Shown piece after piece: positions 43,443 to 53,149 of a stretch of 64,000 bases of DNA. A program made the position numbers and the translations under genes. Position 1 is the first letter of the stretch; each line of letters begins with the position of its first letter. The notes under the pieces were generated by a model. The model searched no databases. It was not told where the DNA came from and saw only the letters and a program-made list of their open reading frames with translations. Source of the DNA: Bacteroidota bacterium (GTDB lineage Bacteria; Bacteroidota; Bacteroidia; Flavobacteriales_E; Vicingaceae); the NCBI GenBank assembly GCA_013112545.1, contig JABFGJ010000002.1:62001-126000 (forward strand), written 5' to 3'.

Positions 43443-44480
43443 TTACTTTTCAACAGTTGTTGATGAAATAAAGTGCTCGAAACTAGGCACTAATGGGTCG
43501 AAATTGAGATTTGGTACAATTGCGTGAACATCTGGACCCAGTTCTGAGCTATATGCATACATTCTTTCAGGGTTAAAGAAAATAGGTTTTCCATTTAACT
43601 CAGAGCCTGGTCTTACAGGTAAGTTGTATAAATTAATGGTGTATTTATTTTGCTCATTGTCTAATACTTTAATGCTGTGTCTTGGAATTCTATTATAAAC
43701 GGAGTCCAGTTTTTCAATTGGGGTTTTAGTATCAACATATTCATAATAAACTCCTTTAAACTGTTTTAAGTAAGGAATTGCAATATTTGGATCAACAGCT
43801 GTTAAGCTGTTGACTTTTAAATTGGTAATTTGAAATCTTGACTGACCAAGGTTTTCGAGTTTAAACGAGGTAGAAGTATCTGAAGCGTGAATCACTTCAA
43901 CCGATTTAATCGATTCGGGTTTTAATTTTAACATGGCTCTATCTTTCCAAACGGTTGCATCTGTAAAAAAACGAGAACCTAAAAATCCACGCTCCATCAA
44001 TAAATGAGTAATGTATGGTTTAGAGGATTTAATCCCATCTTTTTCGAGCAACATATACGTTCCTACGTTTGTGCCCGTAGCGTGGCTAATATACCAAGTT
44101 TTTATAGGCTCATCTTTACCTGCATAAAACTCAACTTTAGTCGAACTTGTAGCCAATCGCTTGATAATCGAAGGTAAATAGCCTTTAGAAACTGGCGATT
44201 GTATGGTGATGTCATGCGCTGTTTTTAAGATTAAGCCGATGGCATCAACCCTAGCAATATATTCACCGTTTACTCGCCATATTCCATCTTCTCTACGAGT
44301 AATTAAAACCTTTTCTCCACTTAATCTACTAATAAACACTTGGTCGATAGCCGATGTATCTTCAATGGCAAAATCTTTAAAGTCTCGCTCTTGTTTAGTG
44401 ACTGAAGAGTTAGATGTATAAAGGAAATAAGCCGCAGCTATCAAGACTAATAAAAGCACTATGCCAATAAGATTTTTCAT
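43443..44480 (-). CDS. DUF4340 protein
   Basis: A 345-residue protein with an N-terminal membrane helix (LIGIVLLLVLIAAAYFLY) and a long exported domain of the DUF4340 family, recognised by DGIWRVNGEYIARVDAIG, DEPIKTWYIS and the lysine/aspartate pattern FFTDATVWKDRAML. The family often follows Gld-type or other ABC-transporter auxiliary genes, which is the case here: gldG is 4 nt upstream. It may be a peripheral subunit of that transporter. Function unknown. Confidence 0.85.
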   Translation of the reverse strand: MKNLIGIVLLLVLIAAAYFLYTSNSSVTKQERDFKDFAIEDTSAIDQVFISRLSGEKVLITRREDGIWRVNGEYIARVDAIGLILKTAHDITIQSPVSKGYLPSIIKRLATSSTKVEFYAGKDEPIKTWYISHATGTNVGTYMLLEKDGIKSSKPYITHLLMERGFLGSRFFTDATVWKDRAMLKLKPESIKSVEVIHASDTSTSFKLENLGQSRFQITNLKVNSLTAVDPNIAIPYLKQFKGVYYEYVDTKTPIEKLDSVYNRIPRHSIKVLDNEQNKYTINLYNLPVRPGSELNGKPIFFNPERMYAYSSELGPDVHAIVPNLNFDPLVPSFEHFISSTTVEK

Positions 44481-44483
44481 TTG

Positions 44484-46226
44484 TTATACGGTGTATTTTC
44501 TTTTTCTAATAAAATTCAATATCAAGCCAATAATGATGATTAAAATTACTGGAACAACTGTGTTAATTGCTTGTATCAGCGTTTTGTGATTGTCAATAAT
44601 TTGGGTGTTTAGTAATCTAATTTTAAAACTTTTAGTATTTGATAAGATTAAACCCGAATCATCCACCATGTAATTAATGGCGTTCATAAAAAAATCTTTA
44701 TTAGCATAAACTTGCTTGGTGTTTTTATCAAATCCTAATGCATAATACTCGTTGGTTTTTGTATTATAATCGTTGCGAATTAAGGAAGCGTCTGATATAA
44801 AAAGCTGTTGAGTTGGCTCACTTATTTCTCGGTATTGTATTTCTCCTGCATTGGTCACATTTGGAGTCAAGCGGTTTTTAAATACCGATTCAAATTGCCC
44901 TTCAACTAAAACACCAACAGGCACATGCTTGATTTTATATTGTTCTTGAGGAGGATTAAAACTCAGCATGTTTAAGCTGATTCGAGTAGGAGCTTTTACG
45001 AGTTTCGTATATTCTGAACTAGACAAAACAATTGTTTTTTTAAGACCTTGATCGCTTCCAACTAAGTCGATACTGTTGGCAAATTGTAGTTTTACGACAT
45101 CTAAATTTTTATTGATAGGATGGTCGTTTTTTGAGAAAATTAAGGGGTAAAACAGCCAAGGATACAATTGGGTTTTCGCTTGCGTTCCATACTGTCCACT
45201 AACTACAGGAATAGGAGCAGCTCTTAAATCCTGAACCAAATCACGGTTGATTCTTACTCCATAATGAAACAATTGATCGTCAAGATTGAGTTCTTTAGGA
45301 ATGCCAGTTGTAGTGAAACTATTCTTAGGATTTAAACTATCCATGCTCGCTTGCACATGATTGACAAGCCAAACCACTTTACCACCATGCATAATAAATT
45401 GATCGATGATAAATTTGTCTTTTTCTGTAAAAGCTGAATCAGGTCCGGCAATAATTGCCAATACAAATTTATTACTGACATCAGCAGTTGAACTATCAGT
45501 ATAGTCTCTAGCTGATAAACTGTTTATATTGCCATCAATTCGTATTCGCTCTACTTCATAATATTCGCGTAAACTTCTAACAATATCGGCCGTTTCATAT
45601 TTGTTTAACTCACCGTGACCTTCAATAAAGGCGATGCGTTCAATATAAGGAGAGGTTATTTTTTTAATGGCACTGGCAATTTCAAATTCTAGGCTTTCTA
45701 TCGAACGATTTAAAACTACTTCTGGCGGAGCCCCAAACTGGCTTTTCAATAATTGAATGGGAGTTTCTATACCTTGATATACGGCAATTGCACCAGGCCA
45801 AACTACCTTTTTTGAAATGCCATCCTCATCTTTTATTTCTAAATCTGTAGGTTTTAACCCTTTGTCATAAAGGTTTTTATAGACTTTGTCGCGTTGTTTT
45901 ATATCTGGATTATCAGAAGGATTGATAAAATCGAAATCAATTTTTCCATTGGAATATGATTGAAATTCGTCTAACATCTCCTTGGTTTCATTTCTCAGTC
46001 TTTTAAATGAAGCCGGAAAATTTCCTTCTAAGTAAACAGAGATATATACTTGATCCTCAAGATTAGAAATCAATTGGCGAGTGGGTTCAGATATGGAATA
46101 ACGTTTTTCGGAAGTTAAATCAAAACGATGAAAAATAAATTTGGCAATAAAATTTAGGGTAATGATAATTCCAATACCTATAATAAAACCGAATATGTCT
46201 TTGCGTTTACTTTTATTCATTACCAA
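44484..46226 (-). CDS. gldG: Gliding-associated ABC transporter auxiliary protein GldG
   Basis: A 580-residue protein: an N-terminal membrane helix (IFGFIIGIGIIITLNFIAKFIF), a long exported domain with SISEPTRQLISNLEDQVYISVYLEG and IERIAFIEGHGELNKYETADIV (ABC_transp_aux), and a C-terminal membrane helix (VVPVILIIIIGLILNFI). This is GldG, which together with the permease GldF and the ATPase GldA forms an ABC system needed for gliding in Flavobacterium. It overlaps gldF by 7 nt. gldA is not in the window, as is common because it lies apart. Confidence 0.94.
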   Translation of the reverse strand: MVMNKSKRKDIFGFIIGIGIIITLNFIAKFIFHRFDLTSEKRYSISEPTRQLISNLEDQVYISVYLEGNFPASFKRLRNETKEMLDEFQSYSNGKIDFDFINPSDNPDIKQRDKVYKNLYDKGLKPTDLEIKDEDGISKKVVWPGAIAVYQGIETPIQLLKSQFGAPPEVVLNRSIESLEFEIASAIKKITSPYIERIAFIEGHGELNKYETADIVRSLREYYEVERIRIDGNINSLSARDYTDSSTADVSNKFVLAIIAGPDSAFTEKDKFIIDQFIMHGGKVVWLVNHVQASMDSLNPKNSFTTTGIPKELNLDDQLFHYGVRINRDLVQDLRAAPIPVVSGQYGTQAKTQLYPWLFYPLIFSKNDHPINKNLDVVKLQFANSIDLVGSDQGLKKTIVLSSSEYTKLVKAPTRISLNMLSFNPPQEQYKIKHVPVGVLVEGQFESVFKNRLTPNVTNAGEIQYREISEPTQQLFISDASLIRNDYNTKTNEYYALGFDKNTKQVYANKDFFMNAINYMVDDSGLILSNTKSFKIRLLNTQIIDNHKTLIQAINTVVPVILIIIIGLILNFIRKRKYTV

Positions 46227-46951
46227 TTTCTTGAACTGAGTTTCAACTTAGTTAACATAATAAAAAAGGCAATTAAGGACAAGAAATACAACGCATCTCT
46301 TGTATCAATTACACCACGACTCATGGAGATGTAATGTTCATTAATTCCCAGTTTCAAAATCAGATAATCAATTCCACCTAGTAAATCCAAAGAACTAATA
46401 AAATCGAATCCTATATAAGTGAAAAAGCTAATAAATACGGCAATAATAAAGGCGATAACTTGATTGTCGGAAAGGGACGAAGAAAACAATCCAATTGCAA
46501 CAAAGCCTGAGGCTAAGAACAACAAACCCAAATATGAACCCCACATGCCTCCTTGGTCAATATTGCCAACAGGAGCACCTAAATAATAGACCGTTGCAAA
46601 GTAAATTAATGTTGGTAATAGGCTAAAAAGTACCAATAAAAAACCCGCTATGTATTTAGCCCCAATGATTTGTAAATCAGTAATTGGTTTTGTTAACAGT
46701 AATTCGATGGTGCCAGTTTTGTTTTCATCGGCAAAAAGCCGCATGGTAATGGCTGGAATTAAAAACATAAAAACCCAAGGAGCCATGTTAAATAGTGAGC
46801 TAAGGGAAGCGTATTCGCCATCTAACACATTGGTGTCACCTGGGAACACCCACATGATTAAGCCCATAATTGTCAGGAATACAATGATGACAATGTATCC
46901 GATTAGAGAACCTAAAAAACCTTGAATTTCTTTCTTGAGTAAACTATACAT
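46220..46951 (-). CDS. gldF: Gliding-associated ABC transporter permease GldF
   Basis: A 243-residue membrane protein with six helices (IVIIVFLTIMGLIMWVF near the start, FMFLIPAITMRLFADENKTGTIELLLTKPITDLQII in the centre). The ITMRLFADE-KxGTIELLLTKP block is the hallmark of ABC-2 type permeases. Paired with gldG by overlap, it is GldF. It begins the minus-strand run gldF-gldG-DUF4340, divergent from lysC across a 243-nt gap. Confidence 0.93.
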   Translation of the reverse strand: MYSLLKKEIQGFLGSLIGYIVIIVFLTIMGLIMWVFPGDTNVLDGEYASLSSLFNMAPWVFMFLIPAITMRLFADENKTGTIELLLTKPITDLQIIGAKYIAGFLLVLFSLLPTLIYFATVYYLGAPVGNIDQGGMWGSYLGLLFLASGFVAIGLFSSSLSDNQVIAFIIAVFISFFTYIGFDFISSLDLLGGIDYLILKLGINEHYISMSRGVIDTRDALYFLSLIAFFIMLTKLKLSSRNW

Positions 46952-47194
46952 TCAATAATTTAAATGGAAAACAAAACTAAGCAAATCGGGGCTTTTTCCG
47001 ATTGATTTTAACAGCTTTTAATACTGATGAGTTATTCTACGATAGTCTAAAAAAAGTTGGACTATTTTTTACTTTTCGGCATTTACCATGGTATCAATGG
47101 ACTATTAAAAAAACAATAAGTAATAGATGTAGTTATTTAAGAAACTGTTGCCTGAAAAGCTTTTAATATCTTTGGCGCCTTAATTTGTTTTAAT
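46952..47194. other. Divergent gap between gldF and lysC
   Basis: Holds a TAGTTTTG -7-like box on the minus strand (46972-46979) for gldF and the lysC promoter (47148-47174). No gene or structured RNA is recognised; a lysine riboswitch is not apparent. Confidence 0.5.
47148..47174 (+). promoter_or_regulatory. Candidate promoter of the lysC-lysA-M1 set
   Basis: TATCTTTG at 47167-47174 fits TAnnTTTG, with TTG at 47148-47150, 16 nt upstream. The spacing is short for this phylum. The lysC ATG is 20 nt after the -7 box. Confidence 0.45.
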
Positions 47195-48505
47195 ATGAAA
47201 GTTCTAAAGTTTGGCGGTACATCAGTAGGCTCTGCACAGCGCATGAAGGAAGTTGAAATACTGTTGCGGCAAGATGGAAAGAAAGTTGTTGTTTTATCGG
47301 CTATGTCAGGTACTACAAATAGCTTGGTGGAAATTGCAAATTATTTATTTGCAAACAAAAATGAGATAGCTTCAAATTTGCTTGAAGGATTAAAGTCAAA
47401 GTATTTACAAACGGTAAATGAATTATACAAATCAGATAACTTTAAAAGCAAGGCCAAGGATTTGGTTTATTCTCATTTCAATTATTTGTTGAGTTTTACT
47501 AGAGATTTATTTACAATTCACGAAGAGAAAGCTGTATTGGCTCAAGGAGAACTACTTTCAACAGCTCTTTTTCAACTTTATTTAGAAGAATTAAATGTTA
47601 ATTCTGTTTTAATTCCAGCTTTAAAGTTTATGCGAATAGACAAAGACTTGGAGCCTGACTATTTTTATATTCAAGAGAATTTAAATCGGATACTAGAAGA
47701 GAATAAATCGGTTGATATTTTTGTTACTCAAGGGTTTATCTGCCGTAATGTGTATGGCGAAATTGATAATTTAAAAAGAGGTGGGAGTGACTACTCAGCG
47801 TCTTTGATGGGTGTAGCAGTTAAAGCAGAAGAGGTTCAAATATGGACAGATATTGATGGCATGCACAACAACGACCCTAGAATTGTTGAAAAAACAATGC
47901 CTATTCAACAATTGTCATTTGATGAAGCAGCTGAGTTAGCTTATTTTGGAGCTAAAATATTGCATCCCACAAGTGTATTACCTGCAAAAAAGGCAAATAT
48001 TCCAGTTCGATTAAAAAGCACAATTGAACCCAATGCATTTGGCACTCTTATCACTTCGCAAACTTCGGGAAAAGGAATTAAGGCCATTGCAGCTAAAGAT
48101 GGAATTTCGGCAATTAAGATAAACTCAGGTAGAATGCTATTGGCTTATGGGTTTTTGCGAAAAGTGTTTGAAATTTTTGAATTGTTTAAAACGTCGATAG
48201 ACATGATAACCACTTCTGAAGTGGCTGTATCGGTTACAATTGATGATGATAAGAACTTAAATGACATTAAAAAAGAGCTCGAGAAATATGGCCGTGTTGA
48301 AATAGATAGAAATCAAACAATTGTTTGTATAGTTGGAGATTTTATAAGTGGGGATAAAGGGATTGCCAATCAGATTTTTTCAGTCTTAAAAGAAATACCT
48401 ATTCGTATGATTTCCTATGGAGGGAGCAATCACAACATTTCCATTTTAATAAATACGAAAGACAAGCAATTAGCATTGAAAGAACTAAATAAATTGTTTT
48501 ATTGA
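47195..48505 (+). CDS. lysC: Aspartate kinase, monofunctional
   Basis: A 436-residue protein with the kinase signature KFGGTSVGSAQRM at the N-terminus, a second active-site segment LKRGGSDYSASLMG around residues 203-216 and a C-terminal pair of ACT domains (about 305-436, including SINSGRML-like INSGRMLLAY and the ISYGGSNHNISIL close). It phosphorylates aspartate, the first step to lysine, threonine and methionine. The ACT pair suggests feedback control by an end product; which one cannot be told. It overlaps lysA by one base (TGATG), which points to a lysine-biosynthesis role. Confidence 0.95.
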   Translation: MKVLKFGGTSVGSAQRMKEVEILLRQDGKKVVVLSAMSGTTNSLVEIANYLFANKNEIASNLLEGLKSKYLQTVNELYKSDNFKSKAKDLVYSHFNYLLSFTRDLFTIHEEKAVLAQGELLSTALFQLYLEELNVNSVLIPALKFMRIDKDLEPDYFYIQENLNRILEENKSVDIFVTQGFICRNVYGEIDNLKRGGSDYSASLMGVAVKAEEVQIWTDIDGMHNNDPRIVEKTMPIQQLSFDEAAELAYFGAKILHPTSVLPAKKANIPVRLKSTIEPNAFGTLITSQTSGKGIKAIAAKDGISAIKINSGRMLLAYGFLRKVFEIFELFKTSIDMITTSEVAVSVTIDDDKNLNDIKKELEKYGRVEIDRNQTIVCIVGDFISGDKGIANQIFSVLKEIPIRMISYGGSNHNISILINTKDKQLALKELNKLFY

Positions 48506-49671
48506 TGAGCATGTTTAATACTGACATTGTAGAGAAGCTAGAAGCTATTCCAACTCCATTTTATTATTACGATTTAAGAATATTAAATCAAACTTTGAAT
48601 GCGATACAGCAAGAGGTTCAAGGCTTGCCTTATTTGGTTCATTATGCCATAAAGGCAAATACCAACACTAAAGTTCTAGAACAAATTCATTCAGCTGGCT
48701 TTGGAGTAGATTGTGTAAGCGGAAATGAAATAAACTGCGCCTTAAATCATGGATTTAAAGCAAATCAAATTGCTTTTGCAGGAGTTGGAAAATCAGATTC
48801 CGAAATTAAATTTGGATTAGAAAAAGGAATTTTCACCTTCAATATTGAATCTATACCTGAATTGCTGGTTGTAAATGACCTAGCGAAATCTATGGGTAAA
48901 ATTGCTCCAATTGCTATCCGATTTAATCCCAACATTAATGCAAAAACTCATCACTACATTACAACCGGTTTAGAAGAAAACAAATTTGGAATAAACTTTT
49001 GGGAATTAGATTCATTGTTTGAATTTTTGAGAAAATTAGATAATGTTAATTTGTTGGGCTTGCATTTTCACATAGGTTCTCAAATTACAGATATGAGTGT
49101 ATTTAAAAGTTTGTGCAACCGTGTTAATGAATTGCAAAAGCTATTTAAAGAGAAATCTTTTGCGATACAGCATATTAATGTGGGCGGGGGGCTAGGTGTT
49201 AATTACCACGAGCCAGACATGGATGCAATACCTGATTTCAAAACTTTTTTTAGTGTTTTCAAACAATTTTTAGACTTACAACAAGGGCAAGAGCTCCATT
49301 TTGAATTGGGTCGATCTATAGTGGCTCAATGTGCAAGTTTAATGAGCCGAGTTTTGTATGTAAAGGAAGGGATCAAAACAAATTTCGTAATCTTAGATGC
49401 AGGAATGACTGAGTTGATTCGTCCAGCTTTATATCAGTCATATCATAAAGTAGAAAACATTAGTAAACAAAAACAAGAAAGTAATTTAAAATACGATGTG
49501 GTGGGCCCAATATGTGAATCTTCTGATTGTTTTGGCAAAGCAATTTTAATGCCCCATACAGAAAGAAATGATCTAATCGCCATTCGGTCAACAGGAGCTT
49601 ACGGTGAAGTGATGGCTTCTTCCTATAATTTGAGAGATAAAGTAAAAGCAATATATCATGATGAAATTTAG
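48505..49671 (+). CDS. lysA: Diaminopimelate decarboxylase
   Basis: About 388 residues from the ATG at 48505; a TTG at 48502 overlaps the lysC stop and is less likely. PLP lysine in HYAIKANTNTKVL (about residue 51), HFHIGSQ near 187, the glycine-rich VGGGLGVNY near 223 that holds the phosphate, and GPICESSDCFGK (CESxDxF motif) near 335, then a final STGAYGEVMASSYN. It is a fold-type III decarboxylase that makes L-lysine from meso-diaminopimelate. It is coupled to lysC and overlaps the M1 peptidase gene by 14 nt. Confidence 0.95.
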   Translation: MSMFNTDIVEKLEAIPTPFYYYDLRILNQTLNAIQQEVQGLPYLVHYAIKANTNTKVLEQIHSAGFGVDCVSGNEINCALNHGFKANQIAFAGVGKSDSEIKFGLEKGIFTFNIESIPELLVVNDLAKSMGKIAPIAIRFNPNINAKTHHYITTGLEENKFGINFWELDSLFEFLRKLDNVNLLGLHFHIGSQITDMSVFKSLCNRVNELQKLFKEKSFAIQHINVGGGLGVNYHEPDMDAIPDFKTFFSVFKQFLDLQQGQELHFELGRSIVAQCASLMSRVLYVKEGIKTNFVILDAGMTELIRPALYQSYHKVENISKQKQESNLKYDVVGPICESSDCFGKAILMPHTERNDLIAIRSTGAYGEVMASSYNLRDKVKAIYHDEI

Positions 49672-52072
49672 AATAATAAATGTTATCCTTTTTATAACAA
49701 TAAACACCCTATTAAATGCTCAAGTAGCTCAACGAAACTATTATGCCGACGAAGGTTTAACACCTCGAGAGCATTCTGTTGACTTTACGCATTTGAAGCT
49801 CCAGGTTTCTTTTGTACCCGAAGAAGGTAAAGTAATTGGCCTTGTAGAAGAAAAGTTTACTGTTTTGCAACAATCCATAGACACCTTGTTTTTGGATGCA
49901 ACTCAAATGAAAATAAATTCGGTCAAATTAGATGGGGAAGCTGTGCCATTTGATAACACACAAAGTGGATTGATACTAAGATTTAAGGAAGCATTAAAAT
50001 GGAACACAGCACATAACTTGACCATCGACTATGAAGCACAGCCTACCAAAGGAATTTATTTTATTGGTTGGAATGATAAAACAGGCCGAAGCAGAAAACA
50101 AATTTGGACTCAGGGTCAAGGGATTAACAACCGCCACTGGATACCCATGTTCGACGAAAAGAACGATAAACTCATTACAGAAATGTTGGTTGAATTTGAT
50201 TCTAAATATCAAGTACTATCAAATGGTAAAAAGCTTGGTGAGAAGAAAATGAAGAATGGAAAGACTCAATGGCATTATAAAATTTCGCATCCACACTCCT
50301 CGTATTTAATTATGTTGGGCATTGGAGAATATGGAATTGAAAAGCAAAAATCGGCTAGTGGAGTGCCTTTGAATTTATATTATTATCCAGGTCAAGCTGA
50401 GCAAGTAGAGCCAACTTATCGTTTCTCAAAAAAGATGTTCGACTTTTTTGAAAAAGAAATTGGTGTTCCTTATCCTTGGTCAACTTACTCGCAAATTCCA
50501 GTTCAAGATTTTATGTATGGTGCTATGGAAAACACAACAGCAACCGTCTTTGGCGATTTTTATTTAATTGACTCTCGAGGATATTTAGATCGGAATTATG
50601 TGCGAGTAGATGCGCATGAATTGGCTCATCAGTGGTTTGGTGATATGGTTACTGCCAGAGCGAGTGCCCATCATTGGTTGCAAGAAAGTTTTGCAACACA
50701 TTATGATATGATGTATCAGAAAGAAGCTTTTGGTTCAAATCATTTTGATTGGGTTAGAAGAAATTACAATGAACAAGCCTTGAATGCAAGCAAGAGTGAC
50801 TTAAAGCCTTTAGCCCACTCGAGTGCAGGCACTGTTAGGCATTATCCAAAAGGAGCATTTGTATTGCAAATGTTAAAGTACGTTGTTGGCCGAGAACAAT
50901 ACAATGCAGCTATCAAATATTACTTAGAAAAACACGCTTATGGCAATGTAAATAGCTATGATTTATTGGTTGCTTTTCACGAAAAACTAGGCTTGTCGTT
51001 AAATTGGTTTTGGGAAGAGTGGATATATAAGGGTGGGGAACCTGCTTATGAAGTTTCGTTCACCGAAATTGGAAATGCAGGTATTTTCGATGTTAAACAA
51101 ACCCACGAGCAAAACGATTTGGTGGGATTATTTAAAATGCCAATCAACTTTGAAATACATTATAAGGATGGCAGCAATTCAGTTAAACAAGTTTGGATAG
51201 AAAAGGAAAGCCACCAAGTGAAATTTGAAATTCCGGCAACTAAAGAAGTGAGTTATGTCCTTTTTGATCCAAATAGTGAAGTGATGAAATCGGTTCAGTT
51301 TAGTAAATCAACTGCCATGTTGAAAGCACAAGCGAGTGAAGCTAAAAATATGATGGATAGATATGATGCTATTTCTGCTTTGGCTTTTCGAGAATTTGAA
51401 GGAAAAGAAGCTTTTTTAATGCAGCGCTATCAGGAGGAAACATTTCATGGGATAAAAGGGGAGATTATCAGTCAAATACTTCCTCAAATGAATGAAAATG
51501 CTACAACATTAACAAAACAAGCACTAGCAGACCTTGACGCAGAAGTTCGAAAAGCAGCATTAAATAATACGGTTAGAATCTCGACTGAAATGGAGCCATT
51601 ATATCGTAAACTTTTGCAAGATTCTTCTTATCAGGTGATTGAAAAAACACTGGATTTACTGTCTTTTTATTTTCCACAAAATATTGATGAATACCTTAAA
51701 ATAACAGAAAATGAAAAAGGGAATCGTTCGCTCAATGTTAGAATTAAACACTTGTCAATAGATTATCAAAAAAACAATAATGAGGAGGCATTAAATGAAT
51801 TAGTGGATTATACTTCTAATTCATTTGAGTTTTTGACTCGGGTAAATGCAGCGGAAACTTTACAAGAGATGAATCAACTTAATGAAACTGCTTTAGCAAA
51901 CCTTCTAGATGCAACATTTAGTTTTAATGGCCGCTTGAGTGGGCCTGCAACTCAAGTTATCAATCATTTTTTTGAGCAAAGTGCCTATAAAAGGATGATC
52001 CTTAATTATGTATCCAACAAAACTTGGAGCGATTCAGAATTTAAAAAAGTTAAGAAATATATGATTCCTTAA
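49658..52072 (+). CDS. M1 family aminopeptidase
   Basis: An 804-residue protein with a signal peptide (cut near LNAQ). The catalytic domain has the exopeptidase motif YGAMENTTAT (about residues 287-296) and the zinc site HELAHQWFGD with the third ligand glutamate in LQESFATHYD about 18 residues on. The last 270 residues are HEAT-like alpha-helical repeats, and a beta domain precedes them. It probably trims peptides in the periplasm or at the surface. It overlaps lysA by 14 nt, an odd partner, and may be coupled to it simply by compactness. Confidence 0.93.
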   Translation: MMKFRIINVILFITINTLLNAQVAQRNYYADEGLTPREHSVDFTHLKLQVSFVPEEGKVIGLVEEKFTVLQQSIDTLFLDATQMKINSVKLDGEAVPFDNTQSGLILRFKEALKWNTAHNLTIDYEAQPTKGIYFIGWNDKTGRSRKQIWTQGQGINNRHWIPMFDEKNDKLITEMLVEFDSKYQVLSNGKKLGEKKMKNGKTQWHYKISHPHSSYLIMLGIGEYGIEKQKSASGVPLNLYYYPGQAEQVEPTYRFSKKMFDFFEKEIGVPYPWSTYSQIPVQDFMYGAMENTTATVFGDFYLIDSRGYLDRNYVRVDAHELAHQWFGDMVTARASAHHWLQESFATHYDMMYQKEAFGSNHFDWVRRNYNEQALNASKSDLKPLAHSSAGTVRHYPKGAFVLQMLKYVVGREQYNAAIKYYLEKHAYGNVNSYDLLVAFHEKLGLSLNWFWEEWIYKGGEPAYEVSFTEIGNAGIFDVKQTHEQNDLVGLFKMPINFEIHYKDGSNSVKQVWIEKESHQVKFEIPATKEVSYVLFDPNSEVMKSVQFSKSTAMLKAQASEAKNMMDRYDAISALAFREFEGKEAFLMQRYQEETFHGIKGEIISQILPQMNENATTLTKQALADLDAEVRKAALNNTVRISTEMEPLYRKLLQDSSYQVIEKTLDLLSFYFPQNIDEYLKITENEKGNRSLNVRIKHLSIDYQKNNNEEALNELVDYTSNSFEFLTRVNAAETLQEMNQLNETALANLLDATFSFNGRLSGPATQVINHFFEQSAYKRMILNYVSNKTWSDSEFKKVKKYMIP

Positions 52073-52079
52073 ACGGGAC

Positions 52080-52751
52080 TTAATTGGTTATAAACTTTGT
52101 GATAGTCGCTTGACCTTTTGGATTAATGATTTTTAAAAAATAAAAACCTTTAGCAGGACTAGAAAATGGGATTTGCTGTTGTTTGTTAAGATTTAAGGTT
52201 TGATCTAATAATGCTTTACCTGTTAAGTCATAAACAATTGCTCTTCCTCTAAAGTCTTGGTTTAGTTGAAAATGCAAGCTTGAGTTGGCATAATACACTT
52301 TAGAAACATTCAATTTAATCTCATCTACACTAACTTTAAAAGAAACGCAGGCGCCAGGATGTTTTGTTGAATTATCTGGATAATCATCAGTTCGCTCTGC
52401 GGTAACGCAAATGACATAAGAGTTCTCCCATTTAAAAGAATAGCTAGGCATAATTACATAGTCATTTCTTTCGCCAACCCGGGTAGTTATCCCTACTTGC
52501 TTTCTAACGGTGTAATATTCAGTTGAATCTCCCGCACCAATGCTAACAGAAAACGTAATGGTATCTTGAGCAAATAATATATGTGGCCCATCGTTTTGCA
52601 CACGTACTTCAATAGGCTCAGTAGCATTGTTGTTGTAATTAAATCCCGCAGTTGGGTTAATGATATTTCGAACGCCAATTCCATTTTGATTCTGTGCTTG
52701 CAAAACAAAACAAGTACTAAGCAGTATTGTGAAGATTAAAATTCTTTTCAT
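52080..52751 (-). CDS. Secreted protein with T9SS type A sorting domain
   Basis: A 223-residue protein with a signal peptide (cut after VLQA). The passenger of about 130 residues has a beta-rich pattern (ATEPIEVRVQNDGPHILF, SYVICVTAERTDDYPDN) resembling an Ig-like or CARDB domain. The final 70 residues form the sorting domain (VYYANSSLHFQLNQ to KGFYFLKIINPKGQATITKFITN). It would be exported by the type IX system. It converges with the M1 gene, with 7 nt between the ends. Confidence 0.82.
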   Translation of the reverse strand: MKRILIFTILLSTCFVLQAQNQNGIGVRNIINPTAGFNYNNNATEPIEVRVQNDGPHILFAQDTITFSVSIGAGDSTEYYTVRKQVGITTRVGERNDYVIMPSYSFKWENSYVICVTAERTDDYPDNSTKHPGACVSFKVSVDEIKLNVSKVYYANSSLHFQLNQDFRGRAIVYDLTGKALLDQTLNLNKQQQIPFSSPAKGFYFLKIINPKGQATITKFITN

Positions 52752-52761
52752 GAATTTAGTT

Positions 52762-52965
52762 TTAGATTATTGTAATAGTGGTTTCGTTTACTTGAATAAT
52801 ATCGCCTTTTCTTACTTTCAATCGCTTTCGAGTATCTATATTTCCATTATATAATACTTCTTCATCTTCAACCATTTGTTTTGCCATGCCACCAGTATCT
52901 GCAAGGCCAACTAACTTTAATAGCTTTATTAATTCGATGTACTCAGAAGTAAGCTCAAATTCCAT
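52762..52965 (-). CDS. S4-domain RNA-binding protein
   Basis: A 67-residue protein that is one S4 domain of the YbcJ type: IELIKLLKLVGLADTGGMAKQMVEDEEVLYNG, then TRKRLKVRKGDII near the end. S4 domains bind RNA, most likely rRNA or tRNA. It is 10 nt upstream of the T9SS cargo gene on the same strand. Confidence 0.88.
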   Translation of the reverse strand: MEFELTSEYIELIKLLKLVGLADTGGMAKQMVEDEEVLYNGNIDTRKRLKVRKGDIIQVNETTITII

Positions 52966-53149
52966 TATACAAAAGTAGGAAACTAATTAAAAGATTTGGT
53001 GTGGTTTAATACGATTGCCAAGCATTGTATGTTGTCATTTACAATTGCTCATATATCAGAACAGTTACTAGAAACAGAAATCCTCGTTTTTCATTACGAT
53101 GTTTACTTTAATTCAAAACTACCTTCATATAAATTCGTTTATTTGATAC

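Noticed and set aside
47042-47065. Hairpin ATAGTC/GACTAT followed by T residues, possible terminator or leader
   Set aside because: The stem is only six base pairs, and it lies between divergent genes where no transcript should end.
52080-52965. Possible operon linking the S4 protein to the T9SS cargo as a secretion regulator
   Set aside because: Only the 10-nt spacing supports it; the S4 domain is a generic RNA-binding fold.
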